Notes under the pieces: model-generated
What the model saw: only the letters and a program-made list of their open reading frames with translations
What the model was told of the DNA's origin: nothing
Database searches by the model: none
Position numbers and translations under genes: made by a program
Part shown: positions 1 through 8,473 of the stretch, piece after piece
Layout of the letters: each line of letters starts with the position of its first letter
Position numbering within the stretch: position 1 is the first letter of the stretch
From: Candidatus Hydrogenedentota bacterium
GTDB lineage: Bacteria > Hydrogenedentota > Hydrogenedentia > Hydrogenedentales > JAEUWI01
Reading direction: 5' to 3'
DNA length: 64,000 bases
Assembly (NCBI GenBank): GCA_016791475.1
Contig: JAEUWI010000020.1
Coordinates: 49,642 to 113,641, forward strand

Positions 1-323
1 TCTGTCGCATGAAGGCGCGCCGGCTGATGGCGTGTGAAGACATGGGGGTCGTTCCTTTCCTTTTCTGTTCCATGTTCGGGTGCGGGGTCGCGCGTGTCCG
101 CACCCGTCACCGCGCTACAGTCTGCGTTGGATGGGCCTCAAATTGCAAGACCCCGCGGTATTCCGGTGCATGGGGCCGGTCTCGGCGGAATTTGTTTCAC
201 GATCATCGGTTCAGGTGAAACGCTTCGGGGCTGGATTGGCCGCGGTGTACAAACGGGGCTTGACTTTTTTGCGCGCCGGACCGTAGGGTGTTGGGTGTGC
301 AATATCATCGCGAGGTTATGGTC
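1..323. other. Non-coding leader before the first gene
   Basis: No frame here reads like a protein family. A possible promoter for the following gene is TTGACT (260-265) with TAGGGT (284-289), an 18-nt spacer. The end of any upstream gene lies outside the window. Confidence 0.4.
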
Positions 324-2114
324 ATGGCTTGTAAGTTGTCTCCGTGCTGCTTCCGTCGCGATGGGTCCGGCCTGCGGGCCTCGCTGGCACTCGCCGCCCT
401 CCTCTTTTCTCCCTTGTCCATAGCCAGCGAATTCCCCGCGCCCGGCTCCCCCCCCGCACCTTTGGAAGGGGCGGCGGCAGTACAGAAGGATTCAGATTTC
501 TTGCCACAGGATGAAGCTTATTTCGCCCCCGTGCTGGGAGATATCGCCCATGCACTCGCTCCCTGCGCGGATGTGTCCGCGATGACCCACGCCATTCTCG
601 AAGGAGGCTCACCCCATCTGGTGCTCTTCCTGGAGGGGCATGGGCCGATTGACGGGCGGGAGCACCCGGCGGTCCGGGCGATGCGGACGCTGGCGGAAAA
701 CTATCAGCTCGGATTGGAATACCAGTGCACCGCGCTGCACGATGGCGCGCCTCTCTTTGGCTTCCTGCTCTATCAGCGCTTTCCCACGCTGGAGATGGCC
801 TGGGAGACCCACCCGTATGAGAGTGCGGAGACTGTGGAGGGCGCCTGGCGCCAGCCCTTTGCCGATCTCTCGGATGTGGAGTCCGTGCATGTGGTGGACG
901 ATCGCGCAACGCTGGTGCTGTCGGAGGCCGCGTCGCGCCGTGTCGATTTGCTCTCCGAAGTTCATGGACACCGGACCTATCGCGTTCGGGGCGTCGAAAT
1001 GGCCGATGGGTCGGATCTGGGAACATACACCTGGGTTCCGGGGCTGCGCACCATACCCGGTGTGCCCGCCGTATTCAACTGCCGGCTGCCGCGGCGCAAT
1101 GGCCAGTGGAAAGAAGGGCTGACCCTCGATTATCTGCGCCAGCGCTTCACCGTGCATGCGGCGGCGCGCGAACGCATTCGGCGCGAGTTGGACATCGCCG
1201 ATGATGTCTGCTGGACGATATCCGCCATTCCCCCGCGTTATACCGAGCCCTTTTTCGCGTGGGTGGTGCATGCGCCGGAAGCCGGCGGCCGGGTCGTCCA
1301 ACTGCCCTGGTATCGTTCCACGGGGGACAGCGAACGGCGCTGGCTCCATGTTCAAGCGCCCACGAACCCCACGGCGAGCGCGGTGATTCCCTATAACTGG
1401 GAATTCGTTCGCCGGGGAGACGATGCGGAGCTCGTCGCCCGCCCCGCCACGAGGGCGGATGACCTCGCGCGGGAGGAGGCCTTTGCCGGATTCCTGCGCC
1501 AAAACATGGGCCAGGAAATGGCCATCGTCATGCAGGGGCAGGTTGCCGGCGTGGTGGCCATTTCAGCGGCCCGGCCGGAGCTACTCGCCCTCGGGAGCAT
1601 GCCCCCGGCAGCGTCGGAGGCGATGGAAAAGCTCTGGAATGCGGCAAACTCGGGGCCTATTGGCGCGCCGAGGGTTGCGGCCGCAACGCCGGTGGTGGAA
1701 ACTCCCGCGCCGGATCCGCCGGATACCTTTCAGGTGCGCCTCATGGCGGAGCCACAGGATCGCGAGTTTGTCGAGGTCACTCACTTCGCGGCGCCGGGCT
1801 ATGCGCCGGGCACGGTGGTGGCCGTGCTGGAGGACATCATCGTGGACGGGCGCGCGGTGACGGGCGCTTTTCTGGAAACGCGGGACGACAAGCTGTTCCT
1901 GCGGCTCACCTTCACGCCCGAAGCCCAGGAGGTGCTCGGCGGCGCCTGCTTCGGTAATATGGGAAAGCAGCTTGCCATTCTTTACAACGACAAGCTGCTT
2001 TGTGCGCCGACCATCGATGATTGGGAAATCGAAGACCTGAGTTTCAGGGGCATGAACAGCGACTGGCCGGAGGTCGCGCGCGACCTGGCCGATCACCTCA
2101 ATCCGAAGGGCTGA
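324..2114 (+). CDS. Secreted protein with SecD P1-head-like modules
   Basis: A 596-residue exported protein of unknown function. The N-terminus has a basic stretch (FRR, GLR), a hydrophobic core (ASLALAALLFSPL) and a likely cleavage site near SIAS-EF. I place the start at the ATG at 324 because GAGG (312-315) sits 8 nt before it; upstream in-frame starts fit worse. The last 80 residues contain a strong match to the SecD/SecDF P1-head pattern: FTPEAQEVLGG, then GNMGKQLAILYNDKLLCAP. A weaker copy (FLRQNMGQEMAIVMQG) lies near residues 385-400. SecD itself has six membrane helices after P1, and none are seen here, so this is a soluble or periplasmic user of the fold rather than a translocase subunit. 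The role is not known. Confidence 0.7.
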   Translation: MACKLSPCCFRRDGSGLRASLALAALLFSPLSIASEFPAPGSPPAPLEGAAAVQKDSDFLPQDEAYFAPVLGDIAHALAPCADVSAMTHAILEGGSPHLVLFLEGHGPIDGREHPAVRAMRTLAENYQLGLEYQCTALHDGAPLFGFLLYQRFPTLEMAWETHPYESAETVEGAWRQPFADLSDVESVHVVDDRATLVLSEAASRRVDLLSEVHGHRTYRVRGVEMADGSDLGTYTWVPGLRTIPGVPAVFNCRLPRRNGQWKEGLTLDYLRQRFTVHAAARERIRRELDIADDVCWTISAIPPRYTEPFFAWVVHAPEAGGRVVQLPWYRSTGDSERRWLHVQAPTNPTASAVIPYNWEFVRRGDDAELVARPATRADDLAREEAFAGFLRQNMGQEMAIVMQGQVAGVVAISAARPELLALGSMPPAASEAMEKLWNAANSGPIGAPRVAAATPVVETPAPDPPDTFQVRLMAEPQDREFVEVTHFAAPGYAPGTVVAVLEDIIVDGRAVTGAFLETRDDKLFLRLTFTPEAQEVLGGACFGNMGKQLAILYNDKLLCAPTIDDWEIEDLSFRGMNSDWPEVARDLADHLNPKG

Positions 2115-2115
2115 T

Positions 2116-2148
2116 GGGCCTTATGGTCGCAGGTTTTCCGTAAGGCCC
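2116..2148. terminator. Hairpin between convergent genes
   Basis: GGGCCTTA (2116-2123) pairs perfectly with TAAGGCCC (2141-2148), just after the stop at 2114 and before the leftward gene that ends at 2162. No clear T-run follows, so terminator function is tentative. Confidence 0.4.
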
Positions 2149-2161
2149 ACAGGTTACGTTC

Positions 2162-3325
2162 TCATTCCAAGCGTAGAATAGTGCCTGCGATGTGCTTGGT
2201 GCCGCCTTCGATGTTGAAGTAATAGCTCACCAGCACCTTGCCGTTCGCCATGACGGTGGCCCAGGGATAGCCCAGATCGCCGTTGCCGCCGTCGTCGCGA
2301 AGGACGATTTCGGTGGACTCCTTGTAGTCTGTGCATTCGGGATTCAGGATGCGCGCCCGGATGCCCATGGGGGCGTGGCGGTAGCCGTAGACCAGCAGCA
2401 CGCGGCCGTCGGGTAGTTGAACGGGATAGTGGGGGTGGCCCTGAAATCCGGCATCCTCCCAGATGAAGGATTTACCGCCGTCCGTCGAGCGCGCGACCAC
2501 CGTGTGATCATCGAATTCGTCGGTGCGAATGAAGACCACGAGATCGCCTTTGGGCGTTTCATAAATCGAGGCCTCGTTGAAGACCACCTTGGGGTCCTGG
2601 GCAATGGGCGCGCCGTAGGTCCACGTGAGGCCGCCGTCATCGGAGTACATCAGGTGATTTTCCGTACGCCCGGTCGTATCACCCTGCACGGGCGAGGCCA
2701 CGGCCCAGAAGAGACGTCCGCTCTTGCCCTGATAGAGGCCGCCGCGATTGTAGGCGGGCAGGGGCTGGTTGAAGGCGGTCTTGGTGTCTTCACCGGGGAT
2801 CGGCGGCGGCACGATAAGGTCGGACCAGGTGTGGCCGCCGTCCATGGAGCGGACCAGATACCCGCCGAAGAAATTAAACTCGCCCGCCCGCGCCACCTTG
2901 CCGAAGGACTTCCAGGCGTCGTCCCGGGGCAGGGCCCAGCCGTAGCTCGTGCAAACGATGGAGTCGTCGGCCAACTGGATCATGCAGGGGTCCTGGGAGC
3001 CGCCGAAAGGATGGGCCAGAATGAGGGCGGGATTCTTTGTCCAGGTCTCGCCGTTGTCCTTTGAGCGTACTTGAACCAGATAGCTGTTCGGGTCGGTGTG
3101 ACTGGTGCCCTTTTCGCCGAAGATCCGGCGATCGGGGGCGCGGCGAAAAGCGAGGATAAGCTCGCCATCGGGGCGGCGCACCACGGAGGGAAAGGCGCTG
3201 TGGAACTGGTCATCGGAGTAGATGACCACGTCCTTTTCCTTCACCAGTTGCGCAGGTTCAGCGGAAGCGAGGGGTGCCAGCAGGGCCATTGTCGCGAGAG
3301 ACAAAAGAGGCGTGAGTTTCTTCAA
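2162..3325 (-). CDS. Secreted sialidase-like protein with four Asp-box repeats
   Basis: A 387-residue protein of the exo-alpha-sialidase/neuraminidase superfamily (six-bladed beta-propeller, removal of terminal sugars from glycans). A Sec signal peptide (KKLTPLLSLATMALLAPLASA) directs export. Four Asp-box (BNR) motifs are visible: SKDNGETW (88-95), SMDGGHTW (160-167), SDDGGLTW (228-235) and STDGGKSF (280-287). An FRRAPDRR element near residues 60-67 could hold part of the arginine cluster. The start is TTG with AAAGGAG 8 nt upstream. It is transcribed alone from a recognisable promoter. Sialidase activity itself is inferred; many environmental members with this layout act on other sugars. Confidence 0.8.
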   Translation of the reverse strand: MKKLTPLLSLATMALLAPLASAEPAQLVKEKDVVIYSDDQFHSAFPSVVRRPDGELILAFRRAPDRRIFGEKGTSHTDPNSYLVQVRSKDNGETWTKNPALILAHPFGGSQDPCMIQLADDSIVCTSYGWALPRDDAWKSFGKVARAGEFNFFGGYLVRSMDGGHTWSDLIVPPPIPGEDTKTAFNQPLPAYNRGGLYQGKSGRLFWAVASPVQGDTTGRTENHLMYSDDGGLTWTYGAPIAQDPKVVFNEASIYETPKGDLVVFIRTDEFDDHTVVARSTDGGKSFIWEDAGFQGHPHYPVQLPDGRVLLVYGYRHAPMGIRARILNPECTDYKESTEIVLRDDGGNGDLGYPWATVMANGKVLVSYYFNIEGGTKHIAGTILRLE

Positions 3326-3342
3326 GGGGCTGCTCCTTTGGG

Positions 3343-3387
3343 TTGGTTGTTATAACCAATTATAGGGGCGGCGCCAGGGAATTGCAA
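3343..3387 (-). promoter_or_regulatory. Promoter with palindromic operator for the sialidase-like gene
   Basis: Reading leftward: -35 TTGCAA (3387-3382), 17-nt spacer, -10 TATAAT (3364-3359). An inverted repeat TTGGTT-5-AACCAA (3343-3359) covers the expected start point, the position of a repressor site. The half-sites resemble GntR/HutC-type operators, but no such regulator gene is in the window. Confidence 0.5.
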
Positions 3388-3403
3388 TCGGGGGTGGAGA
3401 CGC

Positions 3404-3698
3404 AGGGACAGCGTCGCCTCGTGACCGGAACACGCAAGAATCATTTCGCGCCCGTGGTGTGTCTTGATGGAGCAGAAAATGCTTCAACCGGCGGGGCTGT
3501 CCTGTTGTGAGCGAGGCGTGCCCGCACCTTAAAGGAGTTCTTGATATCCCGAGTCCGATGGGGAAGTACTTCTGATTGCGACGCAGGCGCGACGCCACAG
3601 GACAGCCCCGCCAGTTCTGGTGCGTTTCGCCTGGTTTGAGGCAACGTACGAGCACTATGTATTTCTGCCATATCGAATCATGGGGCGACGCTGTCCCT
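3404..3698. mobile_element. Nested inverted-repeat (MITE-like) element
   Basis: Perfect 15-bp terminal inverted repeats AGGGACAGCGTCGCC (3404-3418) and complement (3684-3698) enclose a second perfect 16-bp inverted pair (3490-3505 with 3597-3612). There is no transposase frame inside. The right end stops 2 bp from the btuC stop codon (3700-3702), so insertion may have reshaped the end of that gene. This fills the gap between the sialidase-like gene and btuC. It resembles non-autonomous, transposase-dependent elements; no target duplication was recognised. Confidence 0.55.
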
Positions 3699-3699
3699 T

Positions 3700-4740
3700 C
3701 TACATCTGCCAGTCGGAAAATTTCCGCTTTACAAGCAGGTACAAGAAGACGGGGCCGCCGATCATGGTGGTAATGATGCCGATGGGGGTTTCGCCCGGCA
3801 GTATTCTTCGCGCCACGATGTCGCAGGCGCAGAGGAAGGCCCCGCCTGCCACGATGCTGACGGGCATAACGATGCGGTGCTGGGGACCGGTGGCGAGGCG
3901 CACGGCGTGGGGGATGATGAGGCCGACAAAGCCGATGGGGCCCACTTCAGAGACGATGATGGCGGTGATCAACGAACCCACGAGAAAGGTGGTGATCTGG
4001 AGTCGCGCGATATTGACCCCGCGCCCGGCGGCCATGGTGGTTCCGAAGGCAAACTGGTCGTACCGCGCGGCCTGCAGCAGAAGCACAATGGCGCAGGGGA
4101 TGACGCCTGCGGCGAGGACCAACACGGGCCGGTACCCGAGGACATCCACGCCGCCCATGAGCCAGCGATCCATGTTGACCAGGCGGTCGGGCCGTGCGAT
4201 GTAGCGGCTGAACATGATGCCGGCGTTGGCCAGCATGCCGAGGGTGACGCCGGCAAGGAGGAGCACGGCGGGGGAGGTGTGGATGCGCCGCGCAGCGAGG
4301 AGGTAGACGATATACACATCGGCGCTGGCGAAGAGGAAGGCCATGACCTGCTTGCTGGTGAGGAGGTTCAGCAGGGGGATGGTCGCGGTGATGTCGGCGA
4401 GGAGAAAGGCGACCCAGGCGCCCAGAGCCCCGGCGCTGGCGACACCGAGGGTGTAGGGCGTGGCGAGGGGATTGCGCAGGAGGGCCTGAAAGGCGCAGCC
4501 CGCCAGGGCAAGTCCCGCACCGGCGATGAAGGCCGCCAGGGTGCGGGGGATGCGGTGGCGAAGCAGTACGGAGAGGGTGGGGGCCTCGTTTAGTGGGGTG
4601 CCGCTGGAAAGCTCGTGCCAGGCCTTGCCCAGATCGAGGGTTTCGGTGCCGATGAAGATGCTGGACACGAATATGACGGCGCACGCGGCCGCACCGAGCA
4701 GGAGCGTGTGGCGGAGTTGGAACTTGTCGGCGATGCTCAT
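3700..4740 (-). CDS. btuC: Vitamin B12 ABC transporter, permease BtuC
   Basis: A 346-residue polytopic inner-membrane protein of the FecCD/BtuC permease family, which forms a dimeric channel for corrinoid (or siderophore) import. The family motif AFQALLRNPLATPYTLGV is present, and about ten hydrophobic segments are spread along the chain, including the conserved GFVGLIIPHAVR loop that contacts the ATPase. I chose the ATG at 4740-4738 because it forms an ATGA overlap with the end of btuD; a longer frame starting at 4803 lies wholly inside btuD. Third gene of btuF-btuD-btuC. The C-terminus (FSDWQM) ends right against the inverted-repeat element, so the native tail may have been altered. Substrate is inferred from the BtuF-like binding protein. 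Confidence 0.85.
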   Translation of the reverse strand: MSIADKFQLRHTLLLGAAACAVIFVSSIFIGTETLDLGKAWHELSSGTPLNEAPTLSVLLRHRIPRTLAAFIAGAGLALAGCAFQALLRNPLATPYTLGVASAGALGAWVAFLLADITATIPLLNLLTSKQVMAFLFASADVYIVYLLAARRIHTSPAVLLLAGVTLGMLANAGIMFSRYIARPDRLVNMDRWLMGGVDVLGYRPVLVLAAGVIPCAIVLLLQAARYDQFAFGTTMAAGRGVNIARLQITTFLVGSLITAIIVSEVGPIGFVGLIIPHAVRLATGPQHRIVMPVSIVAGGAFLCACDIVARRILPGETPIGIITTMIGGPVFLYLLVKRKFSDWQM

Positions 4741-5537
4741 GGCCGTGCTCCGGAATCCAGGGGCACCGTGACAAAGGGCGTTCCCGTGATGGGATGGGCG
4801 CATACGGCGAGGGGGCTTCCGTAGGCCGCCGAAAGGTTCGCCGCGGTCAGTACCTCCTCGGGGGCGCCTTGTTTCACGAGCGTGTGTTCCTGGCCCAGCA
4901 GGAGCAGGCGGTCACAGAATTGGGCCGCCATGTTGATATCATGCGTCACCACGATCACCCCGAGATCTTGCGCGGCCAGCTTCCGCAACTGTTGGAAGAA
5001 GGCGGTTTCGTGGGGCAGGTCCAGGGCGGAGGTGGGCTCGTCCAGCAACAGGATTCTCGGCTCCTGAGCCAGGACACTGGCGAGAATGACCCGCTGGCGC
5101 TCGCCGCCGGAGAGGGAGAGAAAGTCCCGTTCCGCGAAGGTCTCGGTTTCGGTCTGTGCGAGGCACGCCGCCACGATGGCGTGATCCGGTTCTCCCAGCG
5201 CGCCAAAAGGGCCTAAGTGCGGGTAACGTCCCAGGGCCACCACCTCGCGAACGGAAAGGCTGAAGGTGGGCTGGACGCTCTGGGGCATGTAGGCGATGAT
5301 GCGGGCCCGCTCCCGGGGGTTGAAGGTGGCGAGGGGTCTTCCGTCGAGCGACACGCTGCCACCCGCGGGCACAAGAAGGCCGCAGAGCACCTGGAGCAAG
5401 GTGCTCTTACCCGCGCCATTCGGGCCGATGATCCCGGCAACGGTACCCGATTCCAGCACGGCGGAAACGTCGGCCAGCACCGGCGCGGCGGGCGCATAGG
5501 AAAAATAGAGGCGATCAGCCGCCAGGGAATGCTTCAT
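4737..5537 (-). CDS. btuD: Vitamin B12 ABC transporter, ATPase BtuD
   Basis: A 266-residue ATP-binding subunit that powers the BtuC channel from the cytoplasm. Walker A is GPNGAGKST (38-46), the ABC signature is LSGGERQR (142-149), Walker B is ILLLDEPTSALD (162-173), followed by the D-loop and a switch histidine in VVTHDINMA. The length is typical of the BtuD/FecE/HmuV class. It overlaps btuF by four bases upstream and btuC by four downstream (ATGA in both), so the three are translationally coupled. The motifs cannot separate cobalamin from ferric-siderophore or haem ATPases; the partner BtuF decides the call. Confidence 0.88.
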   Translation of the reverse strand: MKHSLAADRLYFSYAPAAPVLADVSAVLESGTVAGIIGPNGAGKSTLLQVLCGLLVPAGGSVSLDGRPLATFNPRERARIIAYMPQSVQPTFSLSVREVVALGRYPHLGPFGALGEPDHAIVAACLAQTETETFAERDFLSLSGGERQRVILASVLAQEPRILLLDEPTSALDLPHETAFFQQLRKLAAQDLGVIVVTHDINMAAQFCDRLLLLGQEHTLVKQGAPEEVLTAANLSAAYGSPLAVCAHPITGTPFVTVPLDSGARP

Positions 5538-6421
5538 TCCGGTAATTCTGCCTCGAAATAAAGCTTGCGCGCAATAATCTTGGCCACATCGGCGATGCGG
5601 GGACCGGGTCGCATGGCGTGGGACTCGGTGACGTAGTAGATCGCGCCGTTCTTCACGGCGGGCACCGTGTCCATGAAGCGCCAGTCGTTGTAGAGCGCCT
5701 GAGTCTGGTTCGTGGTGAGACTTTTTCCCGCCTGAATCTCCAGGATCGCATCCGGTGCTTCGAGGAGGATGGTCTCCTTGGAGGCCTCCAGATAAGGCTG
5801 AGCGGCACTCTTATAGATGTTGTCGCCGCCCGCTGCCTCGACCAACTCGGAGATGAACGAACTGCCCCCCACCGTCTGGAGGTTGGTCAGGTCGCCCCGT
5901 TCGCGGCCGAGGACGATGAGTACTTTCTTCCGGGGATGGGGCTTCAGGGCCCCTCGAAGCGCGTCGAGGTCCGCGTCGATTCTGGCCCGGAGCTCCGCCG
6001 CCTTCGCCGGTACGCCCAGGGTGGCGCCGATGGTGTCGATGCCGGCGTGGATGGTCTCCAGATTGTCCATGTGTACGTTGAGTACCGGGATCTGGTTCAT
6101 TTCGCCGAAAGAAGTCACCTGTTCGTGCTGTCCCGGAACGATGATAAGAGCGGGCGACAGAAGTGAGAGCTGCTCCAGATCGGGGTCGATATAGCCACCG
6201 ACTCTGGGGAGGTTTTTCACGGCGACGGGGTAGTCGTCAAAATCACTGACGCCGACGAGGCGGTCACCCTCACCGAGGGCAAATATGGTTTCCGTGAGGT
6301 TGGGCGCCAGGGAGACGATGCCCTTTCCGCCCGACGCGCCGCCACAGGCGGACAAGATGGCGGCAAGCAGCGGTACCAGGCAGACACAGGGGCATACGGT
6401 GCGCAATAAGGGTTTAAACAT
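5534..6421 (-). CDS. btuF: Cobalamin-binding periplasmic lipoprotein BtuF
   Basis: A 295-residue substrate-binding protein (TroA-like fold, PeripBP_2) that delivers corrinoid to BtuCD. The N-terminal signal ends in the lipobox LSAC, so it is probably lipid-anchored. The segment IVSLAPNLTETIFALGEGDRLVGVSDFDDYP is spread over two elements that match the BtuF family opening closely. First gene of btuF-btuD-btuC. The 129 bases upstream contain no recognisable cobalamin riboswitch, which is unusual for B12 uptake genes, and regulation may instead come from the NUDIX-containing transcript further upstream. A siderophore substrate cannot be fully excluded. Confidence 0.8.
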   Translation of the reverse strand: MFKPLLRTVCPCVCLVPLLAAILSACGGASGGKGIVSLAPNLTETIFALGEGDRLVGVSDFDDYPVAVKNLPRVGGYIDPDLEQLSLLSPALIIVPGQHEQVTSFGEMNQIPVLNVHMDNLETIHAGIDTIGATLGVPAKAAELRARIDADLDALRGALKPHPRKKVLIVLGRERGDLTNLQTVGGSSFISELVEAAGGDNIYKSAAQPYLEASKETILLEAPDAILEIQAGKSLTTNQTQALYNDWRFMDTVPAVKNGAIYYVTESHAMRPGPRIADVAKIIARKLYFEAELPE

Positions 6422-6550
6422 GATTTAAGAATCCAGAGGGTCGCTGCGCTGACGATGCCAGCATCTTCGAACGTTTGGGATGATTTATAAAATCCGCCAT
6501 GCGTATGCGGAGACTTTCTGCTGTGTGCACTTCGCCGGCGCGCGCCAACA

Positions 6551-6733
6551 TCAAAGCGCCAGCAAGATGCCGATGACATCGGCCACCAGGTCCAGCGCAT
6601 CGGCCACTCCTCCGCCGAAAAAATCGAAGATCTCCTTGCCCAGCCCCGCGGCCACCGCGAGCGCGGGATCGAAGAGGGCCAGGAAATAGCTCACGGCGAT
6701 GTGGAGGACCTTGTCCAGTCCCGTGATTTCCAT
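6551..6733 (-). CDS. Small membrane protein resembling DUF2279/YfiM
   Basis: A 60-residue protein preceded by a strong ribosome binding site (AAAGGAGA, 7 nt from the ATG). The pattern LDKVLH near the start, then GLGKEIFDFF and DALDLVADVIGILL, matches the layout of the YfiM/DUF2279 small-protein family (DK-H, GKE-D, DL-AD-G). Two hydrophobic segments suggest an inner-membrane location. It sits 41 bp after the NUDIX gene and upstream of btuF on the same strand. Function is unknown. The strong binding site and the family pattern argue that it is real despite its size. Confidence 0.65.
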   Translation of the reverse strand: MEITGLDKVLHIAVSYFLALFDPALAVAAGLGKEIFDFFGGGVADALDLVADVIGILLAL

Positions 6734-6774
6734 GTCGAGTCTCCTTTGTCCTCTGGCCCGGTCCGCACCGAGGT

Positions 6775-7308
6775 TCAGGACTTTGCTGCGTCGAGGTATT
6801 GAAAGAGCGCATACAGCCCGACGACGGTCTTGGCGTCGTCGAAGCGGTGCTCCCGCAGAGCGGTGCGAACTTCTTCGATGGGCATTTCGACGAGTTCGAT
6901 GCGCTCTTCGTGGTCGAGGTCCTGGCCGACATGTTCGAGGTCCAGGGCCAAAAAAACATGGATGAGTTCCGAGCAGTAGCCCACGCTGGCGTAGACCGCA
7001 CCCGCGGGGATCAACCGGCCCGCGCGCAATCCGGTCTCTTCGATGAGCTCGCGCATGCCGCAATCCGCCGGGGGCTCGTCGCCCTCGCGTTTACCCGCGG
7101 GCATCTCCAGAATGGTCTTGCCGATGGCGATGCGGTACTGGCGCACAAAAATAACGGAGTTTCCGGTGAACGGGATAATCCCCACGCCGCCTCCGTGCTC
7201 CACAATTTCACGCTGGGCGACGGTTCCGTCTTCCAGGGAGACCTCACCCACGCGCACGCGAAAGATTTTGCCGTCATAAATGGTTTGCTGTTGGGTCCAG
7301 GTTTCCAA
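6775..7308 (-). CDS. NUDIX hydrolase, ADP-ribose pyrophosphatase type
   Basis: A 177-residue cytoplasmic enzyme that probably hydrolyses ADP-ribose or a related nucleotide sugar to AMP and a sugar phosphate. The NUDIX box fits perfectly: G72-x5-E78-x7-R86-E87-LIEETGL, ending at residue 94. Upstream, VRQYR and LEMPAG are the hallmarks of the NudF/YffH subfamily. Start is TTG (7308-7306) with AGGA about 8 nt upstream. It heads the leftward cluster that continues into the small membrane protein and btuFDC; a functional link to B12 uptake is not evident. Confidence 0.85.
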   Translation of the reverse strand: METWTQQQTIYDGKIFRVRVGEVSLEDGTVAQREIVEHGGGVGIIPFTGNSVIFVRQYRIAIGKTILEMPAGKREGDEPPADCGMRELIEETGLRAGRLIPAGAVYASVGYCSELIHVFLALDLEHVGQDLDHEERIELVEMPIEEVRTALREHRFDDAKTVVGLYALFQYLDAAKS

Positions 7309-7408
7309 AGGTCGTGTCCTGCCGGTTTAGGTTTGAAGTCGTGGCAGTATACGCCATGGGGAGTGTCCGGGGCGAGGTTGGTCGCGTTTACGCTATCCGG
7401 CGGCGCCG

Positions 7409-8473
7409 TCATTCCGCCAGGAGCACGGTTCGATCGATATTGCACTCGGGCAGGGCGGCTTCGAGTTCCCGCTGCCCCGCGTCGGTTATGGAGGTTTCGA
7501 TGAGGGCGAGGTCGCGGAGTTGGGTCAGTTGCTTGAGCACGGCCACGGACGCGTTTGTAATACCCACGCCCGAGAGCCACAGTTGCTCGAGATTCGGGCA
7601 TCTAGCGAGGTGGGCGACGCCCTGATCGCCGGGGTCGAAGGAGCGCGTGATCAGCGTGCGCAGTTTTGGGAAGGTTGCCACCGTTTCGAAGGCGGCGCCG
7701 GTCAGAGACTCGCAGTCCATGGCGAGCGCCTCAATGGCCGGCAGGCCGGCGAGGGCGCCGAACTCCTGATCCGTCATATCATTGCCCAGCAGGTTCACCA
7801 TGCGAAGCCAGGGACAGGCCTGGATATGGGGAATGAAGTCGCCGGTATATCGGGCATCCGCCAGCGACAAGTCCCGGAGTCCGCGGATATTCTTCAGTGC
7901 GGCCAGAGCGGCAGGCGGGACGTTGGTATCGCCCAGGGTGAGGTACTGGATTGCGCCGGGGGCGAGATTGGTCAAGAAGACAAGATCGGCCTCGCCGAAT
8001 TCCTTGTTCGCTTCCAGGCCCGTCATCATGTTCGCGCTGACGGCGATATCCCCCCGCGCCTGGGCGGCGAATCGCCAGTGGTTCTCTCCCCAGGGGGAGA
8101 AGGAGATCTTCCCCAGGCTTCGATCCGCCGGAAAGGCAATCGTATGCTCGCGGGACTTTATATCCGCCACGCTTTCCGCATCGCGCAGGCACTGGTCTCC
8201 GGCGGCCAGCAGCTCCCGATTTTTTTCGTCCTCGGTAGTCTGTTTTGCGCGCTGGAGGTACATTTCCGCCGCCGCCAGCAATCCGGGCGCGAAGTCTTTG
8301 GCGCTGCTGGAACTTTGACCCGCGCGCGACTCGGCCCGGGCCTGCAGATCGCTGCGATTCAGCGTCGGATCGGCCGTGTCGAGGGGCTGGTCGAGCGGCG
8401 CGGAGCATCCCGCCAGAAACGCCATGGCGATGAAAAGGCCGGTTCTGTTAAGGTCTCTTGAGCAAATAGGCAT
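7409..8473 (-). CDS. Leucine-rich-repeat lipoprotein
   Basis: About 354 residues. The N-terminus ends in a lipobox (FLAGC), which predicts a lipid-anchored envelope protein. From about residue 160 to the end there are repeating LRR units, for example LKNIRGLRDLSLADARYT, LPAIEALAMDCESLTG, CPNLEQLWLSGVGITN and LTQLRDLALIETSITD, of the type common in Planctomycetes-like genomes. The start at 8473 is chosen for a GAGG site 10 nt upstream; it overlaps the preceding gene by 26 bases. It is the last gene of the Fur/Zur-controlled unit. A binding partner cannot be read from the sequence. Confidence 0.65.
   Translation of the reverse strand: MPICSRDLNRTGLFIAMAFLAGCSAPLDQPLDTADPTLNRSDLQARAESRAGQSSSSAKDFAPGLLAAAEMYLQRAKQTTEDEKNRELLAAGDQCLRDAESVADIKSREHTIAFPADRSLGKISFSPWGENHWRFAAQARGDIAVSANMMTGLEANKEFGEADLVFLTNLAPGAIQYLTLGDTNVPPAALAALKNIRGLRDLSLADARYTGDFIPHIQACPWLRMVNLLGNDMTDQEFGALAGLPAIEALAMDCESLTGAAFETVATFPKLRTLITRSFDPGDQGVAHLARCPNLEQLWLSGVGITNASVAVLKQLTQLRDLALIETSITDAGQRELEAALPECNIDRTVLLAE

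Noticed and set aside
6217..6550. Cobalamin riboswitch upstream of btuF
   Set aside because: The B12-box sequence and the expected multi-stem core were not found by eye.
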